Source: an uncultured Prevotellaceae bacterium (lineage in GTDB: Bacteria > Bacteroidota > Bacteroidia > Bacteroidales > Bacteroidaceae). Taken from it: DNA of 35,689 nt. The notes beneath the pieces are model-generated. The model did no database searches, was not told the DNA's origin, and saw only the letters and a list, made by a program, of their open reading frames with translations. The translations under genes and the position numbers were made by a program. The stretch covers positions 1 through 35,689 of the forward strand of contig CAMKMK010000002.1 of NCBI GenBank assembly GCA_946413885.1. The letters run 5' to 3'. The number at the start of each line of letters is the position of its first letter. The first letter of the stretch is position 1. Positions 16,181 through 24,680 of this stretch are shown piece after piece.

Positions 16181-19171
16181 ATGCGTATGAGAAACCGTTT
16201 AAGCAAATGGAGCAGGAAAACCACGAAGATGGTGGCCCTGTTGGCAGCTTGCGGACTGTTGTATGCTTGTAAGGATGAGTACCTACTGGACGACGAAAAG
16301 CCCAGTTGGCTTAATTCTAGCGTATACGAGAGTCTGCAGCAGCGCGGCAATTTCAACACGTATCTGAAATTGCTGGGTGACAAGGATGTCAATCCCGAAA
16401 ACGTTCGTCCGCTTACTGACGTTTTGAGCCGTACCGGTTCCAAGACTGTTTTTGTGGCTAACGACGAGGCTTGGGAGGCATTCTTCAAGAGCAACGCACA
16501 GTTGCCAGAGAAAGATCCCTGGCACACTGCAACAAGTTACGAGAACCTGAGTGTGTCTCAAAAGAAACTTTTGATTCACACCAGTATGCTCAACAACGCT
16601 ATTGTAATGGAGAACTTGGCAAGTAGCCAAGGTAGTGGCAGCAACAGGCCAGTTCGTGGTGAGTACATGCGTCGTTACACCGACGTGGAAGCAACTGACA
16701 CAGTTACTTATGTGGCTCCCGCTGACCTGCCTCACAGTTACAATCCCACCGATAAGGATTTCTGGTGGAGATTCCGTGAGGAGAATGGAGGTAAAGGTAT
16801 CTATGTGGTAAAAGATTCCACCTTGTCCATGATGCTGCACTTCACCAGCGAGCACATGACCAAGAACACCGTAAACGATGATGACTTTGCAAAATTTATG
16901 GGTCGCGAGCGCGTAACGAGCGACGTACATATTTATGACGCTAAGTTGATCGAGAAGGATGGTGTCTGCGAGAATGGTTATGTAAATGTAACAGAAAAGC
17001 CCTTGCGCCCCTTAGCCAACATGGCAGAGGTTATCCGCAGCAACGGTAGGACAAAGATCTTCAGCCACATGCTGGATCGCTACTGCGCTCCCTATTATTG
17101 CTCAGCAATTACCAGAGCTTACAAGATCTTGCATCCTGAATTTGAGGATTCTATCTTCACCTGGAGATACTATTCTGACAACAGTTTCGGCCATCGAGCC
17201 AACACCACTCAACCAGACGGCAATAAATATACTGGTGATGAAAGCGGTGCCAACATCTTCTTAAAGTTCGATCCAGGATGGAACGGATATTATGACGAGT
17301 TGGGTGTACAGCAGGATATGGCTACCATGTTTGTTCCAAGTGACGAAGCTATGTGGACCTATTTCGAAAGCGGTGGTGGTTTGCAGCTTATCGAGACTTA
17401 TGGTGATCCCACAATTGAGTACAATGGCGATTATGAGAAACTCTATCAGAACATCGACCAAATTCCCATCAGTACTCTGACCAGCTTGATTAACGTGATC
17501 ATGTGCCGTAGCTTCGTGGGATCAGTTCCCAGCAAGATGACCAAGCTTCGCGATGATGCCCAAGAGCAGTTGTTCTATGCTGAGGATATCGAAAAGATTG
17601 ACACCTGTCTGCTGGCATGTAACGGTGCCGTTTACATTATGGACGACATCTACGGTCCTGCAGACTACACCTCAGTTACCTCACCTGCTTACATCAGTAA
17701 GACTAACTTGGTAATGAAATGGGCTATCTATAATGGTAGTGATGCCAGTACGGATTACATGGGTTTGAACTACTACGCTTACCTGAAGGCTATGCAGAGT
17801 GAGTTCACATTCTTCCTTCCCAGTGACCAGGCTTTGAATTATTATTACGATCCCACTTCTTTCAAGAGTACACAGAAACGTCTGATTCAATTCTCTTACA
17901 AGAACCAGGCATTCCCCATCGTGACAAGATGTATCAACTACAATCCCGCAACGGGTGAAATTGGCCGTGCATTCACGGGTGCTGGTGCTTCCATCTCACA
18001 ACAAGAGACAACCAACCGTCTGAAGGATATGTTGGAGAGCCACACTATCGTGCATGATGGAACCAACCCCATCCATGGTGAAGATGTATATTTCTTGACA
18101 AAGAACGGTTCTGCCGTAAAGGTTGAAAGGGATGAAAATGGTACCGTTATTAATGTGAAGGGTGGCTTCCAGTTGGAGAATGAGAAAGAAGGCATTGTCT
18201 CTGAAGATCCTGGTGTTGATGTATGTAACGTAACTAAGCCTTTCGACAATCTGAAGAATGGACAGACCTACATCCTCGATGCTCCTATTATTCCTACCAG
18301 CCGAAGCGTTTACAGCATCCTGACTCAAGAAGAAGGATGGACTGAGATGGGCGAAGAGCAGTGGAATGAGGAATGCCCATACTCTGAGTTCTATAAACTG
18401 TGTGAGACCAATGACGAAATCGTTAGAGCATGCGGTCTGGTTGACGAGACCAACCTAAGCACTTCCGAGCAGCGTTCTGCACAGAAAAAATTTGATATCT
18501 TCGTTGCAGGCGACCAATATAATAAGATGTATGGTTTGGACTACGACGTACAGTTCTTCAACAACTACCGTTACACATTGTTTGTTCCCACAAATGATGC
18601 TGTCAAGAATGCAATCGCTGCCGGTCTTCCTACTTGGGAAGATATTGAGGCAGACTACGAGAACTGTGAGAAAGATAGTATTTCTGATGAATTAATCCAC
18701 TCTGAGGATAGTATTCGACTGCAGGCTAAGATTACGTACCTTGTTAATTTTGTACGTTACCACTTCGCAGACAACTCTGTATTCGCAGACAACAGCGTCT
18801 TGGCAGAGAACGAAATGGTAACCTCAAGTTATGACAAGGAACTTGGTCTGTTCTGCAAGGTACATGTTGACCGTATCAAGCAAGGTGGTGAGACCATCCT
18901 GCGAGTACGCGATGACAACGGAGGTGACATGCTGAATATCATCGGCGAGAAGAACATTCTTGCTCGTGATGTTGTATGTTCCGATACTCCTATCAATCAG
19001 CCCATGTCAACCAGTAGCCGTAGAATTACTTTGGATGCATCAAGCTCCGCTGTAATTCACCAGATTGGCGGTATTCTGAACCACACAGATCTGGTAGGCG
19101 GCCGTCATGACAGCACATGGGCAACTACGGAATCAGCTAAGAAATACTTAAAGAGATACGCTATTCAATAA
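16181..19171 (+). CDS. Large four-module FAS1 lipoprotein
   Basis: 996-aa predicted surface lipoprotein. The signal peptide ends in LLYAC with the lipidated cysteine at residue 30. The next residues, KDEY, fit the charged lipoprotein export signal reported for Bacteroidetes surface lipoproteins. I count four FAS1-like modules: about 44-278, 279-495, 505-710 and 715-965. Each has an H1-type box: TVFVANDEAW (89-98), TMFVPSDEAM (382-391), TFFLPSDQAL (543-552) and TLFVPTNDAV (799-808). Module edges are estimates, and the spacing suggests inserted loops. FAS1 domains bind proteins, glycans or small molecules in other systems. It is first in the operon, 11 nt before a SusC gene, so it probably works at the outer membrane with that importer. 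No enzyme motif is visible. Confidence 0.85.
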   Translation: MRMRNRLSKWSRKTTKMVALLAACGLLYACKDEYLLDDEKPSWLNSSVYESLQQRGNFNTYLKLLGDKDVNPENVRPLTDVLSRTGSKTVFVANDEAWEAFFKSNAQLPEKDPWHTATSYENLSVSQKKLLIHTSMLNNAIVMENLASSQGSGSNRPVRGEYMRRYTDVEATDTVTYVAPADLPHSYNPTDKDFWWRFREENGGKGIYVVKDSTLSMMLHFTSEHMTKNTVNDDDFAKFMGRERVTSDVHIYDAKLIEKDGVCENGYVNVTEKPLRPLANMAEVIRSNGRTKIFSHMLDRYCAPYYCSAITRAYKILHPEFEDSIFTWRYYSDNSFGHRANTTQPDGNKYTGDESGANIFLKFDPGWNGYYDELGVQQDMATMFVPSDEAMWTYFESGGGLQLIETYGDPTIEYNGDYEKLYQNIDQIPISTLTSLINVIMCRSFVGSVPSKMTKLRDDAQEQLFYAEDIEKIDTCLLACNGAVYIMDDIYGPADYTSVTSPAYISKTNLVMKWAIYNGSDASTDYMGLNYYAYLKAMQSEFTFFLPSDQALNYYYDPTSFKSTQKRLIQFSYKNQAFPIVTRCINYNPATGEIGRAFTGAGASISQQETTNRLKDMLESHTIVHDGTNPIHGEDVYFLTKNGSAVKVERDENGTVINVKGGFQLENEKEGIVSEDPGVDVCNVTKPFDNLKNGQTYILDAPIIPTSRSVYSILTQEEGWTEMGEEQWNEECPYSEFYKLCETNDEIVRACGLVDETNLSTSEQRSAQKKFDIFVAGDQYNKMYGLDYDVQFFNNYRYTLFVPTNDAVKNAIAAGLPTWEDIEADYENCEKDSISDELIHSEDSIRLQAKITYLVNFVRYHFADNSVFADNSVLAENEMVTSSYDKELGLFCKVHVDRIKQGGETILRVRDDNGGDMLNIIGEKNILARDVVCSDTPINQPMSTSSRRITLDASSSAVIHQIGGILNHTDLVGGRHDSTWATTESAKKYLKRYAIQ

Positions 19172-19182
19172 TATTCCCTACC

Positions 19183-22100
19183 ATGAACAAGATTATAAAG
19201 CTTTTACTGCTTTGGGTTGTTGCCGCAATGGCACTCCCCGTGAGCGCTCAGCAACGGCGTATCTCCGGTACCGTATCGGATGATATTGACGTCATCATCG
19301 GCGCCAACGTCGTAGAAAAGGATAAGAATAATCGTATTGTCAGCCAGACCATTACTGATATGAATGGTAACTTTACCATGAACATCAAGGATCCTAACAA
19401 TACGTTGGAAATTTCTTATATCGGTTATAAAAAATTCTCTCAGAAATTGTCTGGTAAGACAGTCTACAAAGTTACTTTGCAGGACAACACCAGAACCATC
19501 AAGGAAGTTACTGTCCAGGGTAAGAAGAATGCTCCCACCACAGGTTTGGAGATTCCTGCCCGTGAGTATGCCGGTGCTGTTCAGAAGTTCAGCATGGACG
19601 ATGTGGAAGGTTTGGCATTCGAGTCCGTTGACCAGGCTCTGCAAGGACAGATCGCAGGTTTGGACATCGTGCCCAACTCTGGTAACCTTGGTTCTGGTAC
19701 TACCATGCGTCTGCGCGGTACCAGTACAATTAATGGTAATGCCCAGCCTTTGATCGTTGTTAATGACCACATCTTCGAATTGCCTGAAGATGCTCAGGAC
19801 ATCAACTTCGAGACAATGGATAACGAGGAGCAGTTCTCTACCCTGTTGAACGTGAACCCCGAGGACATCGAGAGTATCACCGTTCTGAAGGATGCTGCCA
19901 CTGCTGCCAAGTGGGGTATCAGAGGTTCTAATGGTGTAATTGAAATCAAGTTACGCCGTGGTCATCGTGGTCCCACCAATGTTGTTTTCAACTACAAGTT
20001 CAGCGGTACTTGGCAGCCCGATGGTTACAAGATGCTCAATGGTGATGGTTATACCATGATGTTGAAGGAAGCTTACTTCAATCCTCACCAGACTCACATC
20101 AGTCTTCCCGAATTGGACTACAATCAGGAATTGCCTTACATCTACAACCACTTCAGCCACAATACAGACTGGGTGGACGCTGTAAAGCAGTTTGGTAAAG
20201 AGCACAAGTACTACATTACCATGTCTGGTGGTGGTGAGAAGGCAACCTTCCGTATCAGTGCAGGTTACGACATGAGTTCTGGTTCTATCATTGGCCAGCA
20301 TCTCGATCGTTTCACCACTGCTACCGCTTTGGACTATTGGGTAAGTGACCGTATCAAGTTCAGCTCTAACATCAACTTGACCTTCACTACTAATAAAAAG
20401 AATTATGGTAATGACATTCTGGCTCGTGCCTACAAGGCAATGCCTAACATGAGTATCTACGAGTTTGATGCACAAGGTAACCCCACAGGTGACTACTTCA
20501 ATATGTTGCCTTTGGCTGCAAACTATGGTACTTCATCTTCTCCTTCCAGAAGCAACGATGGAACCATGACTTCCTACAACCTGAACGACATGTTCTTCAA
20601 CGGAAACCCCGTTGCACGTGCAATGAAGGCATGGAACAAGGAAAAACAATACAACCTGACTCCACAGTTCAGCGTCGAGTACAAGTTGCTGGGTAAGGAC
20701 GATGAACACCATCGTTTGAATTATGTAGGTGATGTTCAGTTGGATATCTTCAATACAAGTAGCGACGAATATGCTCCCAGTGAGTTGAAGACCATGGCCT
20801 GGGTTTGGGGTGGTGACCACGCATCAAGCCTCGGCAGCAACGAGCGTAACTACGTATCCAACCACGAGTACAAATCACTGCAGTTCTCTACCCGTCATGA
20901 TTTGCGCTATTATTCAGCATTTGCCAACAAGGACCACAGCTTGAGCGGCTTGGCTCGTTTCGAGATGACCAGTGGTACCAGTAGCAATCAGACCTTAGGT
21001 TTGTGGAACGTACCCGATGGTATCACCGATCCTACCGTAATAGCCCTGTTGCGTGCTGCAAGTGCCAGCAACAACGAATGGCGCAGCCAGAGCTTCTTCG
21101 AGCAGATTCACTACTCCTACAAGAGCAAGTACTCATTGGATGCTTCTCTGCGTACCGATGGTAGCACAAGTTTTGGTAAGGGTCACAAGTATGGTACCTT
21201 CCCCTCTGTCGGCGGTCGTTGGAATATCAGCGATGAAGGCTGGATGCAGTGGAGCAAGCCCGTGATCAGCATGTTGGCATTCCGTCCCACATGGGGTATC
21301 ACTGGTAATACCGGTGGTGGTGGTTACAACCAATACAACAAGTATGCTACAGCAGGCTATTACAATGGTCACACCGTTGTACAACCCGAAAACCTTTCTC
21401 TGACTGAGATTCGTTGGGAGAAGACAAAGCAGTGGAACCTCGGTTTCAACTTGGGTATGTTCGACGATTTGTTTAACGTAGAATTTGAGGTTTACAACAA
21501 GAAGACTACCGACTTGTTGATGGATAACCTCCGTATCCCCAGTGCCAACGGTTTCAAATACCTGAGCAAGGTTAATGCCGGTACCCTCCGCAACAAGGGT
21601 TGGGAGTTGAATGCCAGCACTGCTAAGATCTGTAAGGTTGGCAAGTTCTCAATGAAACTTCGTGGCAACATTGCTCAGAACTTCAATGAGGTTGAGGAAA
21701 TGAATCCTCTGATTCTGGAGGCTCTGAATGGTAGTGAGACCTATCAGCCTGGTAACTTGAAATACAACCAGCGTGTACAGATTGGCAACGCACTGGGTTC
21801 AATTTACGGTCTGCGCTATTTAGGCGTTTACAGATATGACTACGACCACAATGGCTACACCACAGCTTCCATTGCTTCTTACGGCTATGCAGAGTCTGGT
21901 ACTACTGGTTATGCTGCTAACTCTGACGGTAGCGTCAACTACAACGAGCCTATCAACACTGCTGCCGCAGCCGCTCGTCGTGGCGAAGTCTTTACTTGTC
22001 CCATCGCATACGATGCCGACGGTAACATGTTGACCGATGCCAAGGGTATTCCTCTGCCAATGTACTACTGCTACAACGAGAGCTACCGCTACCAGTTCCA

Positions 22101-22683
22101 AGGTGGTGACGCTATCTACGAGGATGTCAACCACGATGGTCAGATCGACCGTTACGATATGGTTTACCTTGGCAACTCTAACCCCAAGTGCAATGGTGGT
22201 TTCGGTTTCCAACTCTTCTACGAGAGACTCTCTCTGAACACTGGTTTCAACTTCCGTATGGGTAACAAGATTGTGAACTTGGCTCGTATGAACTACGAGA
22301 GCATGCTGAACAACAACAACCAGAGTTTTGCTACCACATGGCGTTGGCGTAAGAATGGCGACGAGACAGTTGTTCCACGTGCATTGAGCCACGTGAATGG
22401 CTACAACAGCTACAACTCTCTGCCCAGCGACCGCTACGTTGAGGATGGTAACTATCTGCGTTTGCAGTACGTTCAGTTGAGCTACGAGTTCGATCCCAAG
22501 AAACTGAAGCAATATGGTATCCGCAACCTGAAGTTGTTCGCTTCTCTGAACAACCTTTGGGTATGGACCAAGTACACCGGTGTTGACCCCGATGTATCTC
22601 CTCAGGGATTCGCAGTTTGTACGGATAACAGCCGTACACCTCGTACGAAGTCATTCACATGTAGTATTAACCTCGGCTTCTAA
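19183..22683 (+). CDS. SusC/RagA-family TonB-dependent transporter (first)
   Basis: 1166-aa outer-membrane transporter. A Sec signal peptide ends near residue 22 (PVSAQ). Residues about 25-100 form the carboxypeptidase-regulatory-like N-terminal domain common in SusC proteins. A TonB-box-like IKEVTVQ lies at 106-112. The plug spans about 130-262, with RLRGTSTINGNAQPLIVVND and VLKDAATAAKWGIRGSNGV, divergent from the usual YGSRGANGV. The 22-stranded barrel fills the rest and ends in SINLGF, with the terminal aromatic needed for Bam-dependent assembly. DVNHDGQIDRYD near residue 980 is the calcium-like loop often seen in SusC. It acts with the SusD lipoprotein encoded 11 nt downstream. The substrate is unknown: no degradative enzyme is encoded in the operon. 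Confidence 0.93.
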   Translation: MNKIIKLLLLWVVAAMALPVSAQQRRISGTVSDDIDVIIGANVVEKDKNNRIVSQTITDMNGNFTMNIKDPNNTLEISYIGYKKFSQKLSGKTVYKVTLQDNTRTIKEVTVQGKKNAPTTGLEIPAREYAGAVQKFSMDDVEGLAFESVDQALQGQIAGLDIVPNSGNLGSGTTMRLRGTSTINGNAQPLIVVNDHIFELPEDAQDINFETMDNEEQFSTLLNVNPEDIESITVLKDAATAAKWGIRGSNGVIEIKLRRGHRGPTNVVFNYKFSGTWQPDGYKMLNGDGYTMMLKEAYFNPHQTHISLPELDYNQELPYIYNHFSHNTDWVDAVKQFGKEHKYYITMSGGGEKATFRISAGYDMSSGSIIGQHLDRFTTATALDYWVSDRIKFSSNINLTFTTNKKNYGNDILARAYKAMPNMSIYEFDAQGNPTGDYFNMLPLAANYGTSSSPSRSNDGTMTSYNLNDMFFNGNPVARAMKAWNKEKQYNLTPQFSVEYKLLGKDDEHHRLNYVGDVQLDIFNTSSDEYAPSELKTMAWVWGGDHASSLGSNERNYVSNHEYKSLQFSTRHDLRYYSAFANKDHSLSGLARFEMTSGTSSNQTLGLWNVPDGITDPTVIALLRAASASNNEWRSQSFFEQIHYSYKSKYSLDASLRTDGSTSFGKGHKYGTFPSVGGRWNISDEGWMQWSKPVISMLAFRPTWGITGNTGGGGYNQYNKYATAGYYNGHTVVQPENLSLTEIRWEKTKQWNLGFNLGMFDDLFNVEFEVYNKKTTDLLMDNLRIPSANGFKYLSKVNAGTLRNKGWELNASTAKICKVGKFSMKLRGNIAQNFNEVEEMNPLILEALNGSETYQPGNLKYNQRVQIGNALGSIYGLRYLGVYRYDYDHNGYTTASIASYGYAESGTTGYAANSDGSVNYNEPINTAAAAARRGEVFTCPIAYDADGNMLTDAKGIPLPMYYCYNESYRYQFQGGDAIYEDVNHDGQIDRYDMVYLGNSNPKCNGGFGFQLFYERLSLNTGFNFRMGNKIVNLARMNYESMLNNNNQSFATTWRWRKNGDETVVPRALSHVNGYNSYNSLPSDRYVEDGNYLRLQYVQLSYEFDPKKLKQYGIRNLKLFASLNNLWVWTKYTGVDPDVSPQGFAVCTDNSRTPRTKSFTCSINLGF

Positions 22684-22694
22684 AACTGGATACA

Positions 22695-24578
22695 ATGAAA
22701 ATAAAGAATTTATATAAATCAGCCTGCCTACTTGGTTTGTTAGCCATAGGCACCACCTCGTGCGAGGATTGGCTGACACTGTACCCCCAGGATCGTGTAG
22801 TAGAAGAGAACTTCTGGGAAGACAAGAACGACTTGGAGGGTGTGCGCTATGCCGCATACAAGTCCATGTGCGGCAGTGTGAGAGACTTCGCAGTCTGGGG
22901 TGATTTGAGATCAGACAGTTATGTTCTGAACCCCGTCGACCACAGCGACCAGGGTATGCGTGACACCTACGACGAGATCATGAAGGCAATGCCCGACTCC
23001 AGTATGGACATCTTTGACTGGAGCGATGCATATACCACTATTAATTATTGTAATAAGGTACTCCAGCATGGTGCAGAAGTGTTGGAGAGAGACAAGCAGT
23101 TCACCACTTCCGAGTGGTTGCAGATGCGTGCCGAGATCACAGGTCTCCGTGCCCTGAACTACTTCTATCTGCTTCGTGCTTTCAAGGATATACCTTATAC
23201 AACCAAGGTGATCAACAAGGATGTGGAAATCGAGACCTTCGGCTTAACAAACCAGTTGGACGTGCTTGATTCCATCATTCTGGATGTTGAGAGAGTTAAG
23301 GGACAGGCCCGCAACCGTTTCACCAACAAGAATGACACCAAGGGTCTGATTACCAACAGTGCCCTGTATGCAATGCTGGCAGATATGTACCTGTGGCGTG
23401 CTTCTCTCCACGAGGGTCGCGGACTGACCGAGGACACTGTCGCCACAGATACGGGTCTGGTGGCACACTCTGTCAGAGGTGATTACCAATTGGCAGTCGA
23501 TTACGCAGACCAAGCCTTGTATGCTCTTAACTATCAGAGCGAGCAAAGCAACCAAAACTACGGTACGACGATTGCGCAAAAGCAGAACTACGGTCTCACC
23601 TACTGCGACATGATCAGCAATCGCTTCGAAGAGCAGAATCTGGTTGCTGGCGGATGGGCAACTCTTTATGCCCAAAACAGAATCTTTGATTCTGGCAACA
23701 GCGACGAGAGCATCTTCGAAATTCAGTTCAGCTCGAGTGACAACCGTAAAAATCCTGCAATCCATCACCTCTATGGCTATTCCAACGGCACCCACTTGGC
23801 AGTCAGCGATTATGCAATCTCTGCTTGCTACAATGGTAATGCCGATGCCATGAAGTATGACAGCCGTCTTTGGGTAAGCTACCAGAACCAGATGAGAGGT
23901 GAGAGTGCCACTCTTCAAGGCTATTATTGTCTGAAGTACATGATGCCTGAAATCCGTATCAGTGAGGATAGCCAGAGAAACATCTCTGCCGATCTCGAAA
24001 GTAGTTCCGACTATCTCAATTGGATTGTCTATCGTATGACGGGTGTCATGCTGATGAAGGCTGAGGCATTGGCTTGCTTGGGTGGCGCCGACAACAACAA
24101 AAAGTGCCAGCAGATCGTCAATGCTATTCACCGTCGTTCCTACTGCGACCTGAAAAACGGCAACGTTCCTGACACAGACGTGACCTCCACTTCATCCAAC
24201 ACCGTTGGTAATGCAGTCAGCATGGGTTCCGACTATGTGAAACTGGTAATGAACGAGCGTCAGATTGAGTTGTTGGGCGAAGGTCAGCGTTGGTTCGACC
24301 TCGTTCGATTTGCAGAGCGCAAGGCAGGTGGCATGAATGGTACCGTTGACGAGCGCGAGTGGACCGAAGAGAAGCCCATTGGTAGTGGATTCGCTGGTGT
24401 GACTTTGATGGTGGACACCTATATGAAGAACACCTACAGCAGTCTCTACACGACCCTGAAGAATCGTATGAAGAACCGTTACGGTCTCTACTGCCCCATT
24501 TACTACATGGAGGTGAAGGCCAGCAATGGTGAGATTCAGCAGAACCCTGTTTGGAATAAATCTAAGTATGATAACTAA
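22695..24578 (+). CDS. SusD/RagB-family surface lipoprotein (first)
   Basis: 627 aa. The signal peptide ends in GTTSC with Cys23 followed by ED, an acidic +2/+3 pattern consistent with surface export. Typical SusD features follow: LTLYPQDRVVEENFWEDKNDLEGVRYAAYKSM near the N-terminus, the TPR-like helical region with ITGLRALNYFYLLRAFKDIPY (about 150-172), and the C-terminal RQIELLGEGQRWFDLVRFA. SusD proteins form the lid over the SusC barrel and bind the ligand at the cell surface. This one is somewhat longer than the usual 500-600 residues. It pairs with the preceding SusC (11-nt gap). A 102-nt gap with a hairpin follows before the next FAS1 gene. Confidence 0.93.
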   Translation: MKIKNLYKSACLLGLLAIGTTSCEDWLTLYPQDRVVEENFWEDKNDLEGVRYAAYKSMCGSVRDFAVWGDLRSDSYVLNPVDHSDQGMRDTYDEIMKAMPDSSMDIFDWSDAYTTINYCNKVLQHGAEVLERDKQFTTSEWLQMRAEITGLRALNYFYLLRAFKDIPYTTKVINKDVEIETFGLTNQLDVLDSIILDVERVKGQARNRFTNKNDTKGLITNSALYAMLADMYLWRASLHEGRGLTEDTVATDTGLVAHSVRGDYQLAVDYADQALYALNYQSEQSNQNYGTTIAQKQNYGLTYCDMISNRFEEQNLVAGGWATLYAQNRIFDSGNSDESIFEIQFSSSDNRKNPAIHHLYGYSNGTHLAVSDYAISACYNGNADAMKYDSRLWVSYQNQMRGESATLQGYYCLKYMMPEIRISEDSQRNISADLESSSDYLNWIVYRMTGVMLMKAEALACLGGADNNKKCQQIVNAIHRRSYCDLKNGNVPDTDVTSTSSNTVGNAVSMGSDYVKLVMNERQIELLGEGQRWFDLVRFAERKAGGMNGTVDEREWTEEKPIGSGFAGVTLMVDTYMKNTYSSLYTTLKNRMKNRYGLYCPIYYMEVKASNGEIQQNPVWNKSKYDN

Positions 24579-24595
24579 TCTGTAAACACATCTCG

Positions 24596-24639
24596 GGGAC
24601 CTGCCGAAAGTCCAAGCAGTTGAACCGAAAGCTGGTCCC
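24596..24639 (+). promoter_or_regulatory. Hairpin in the SusD-FAS1 gap (possible attenuator or processing site)
   Basis: GGGACC (24596-24601) pairs with GGTCCC (24634-24639) around a 32-nt interior. A smaller TGC/GCA pair (24602-24604 with 24616-24618) can form inside. The 7-mer CCGAAAG occurs twice within it (24604-24610 and 24625-24631). No T-run follows, so it is not a normal intrinsic terminator. It lies between the two halves of the operon. Confidence 0.4.
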
Positions 24640-24680
24640 GCAAGAGAAGAAAAAGATTAGATAAATAAAATACAAAAACA

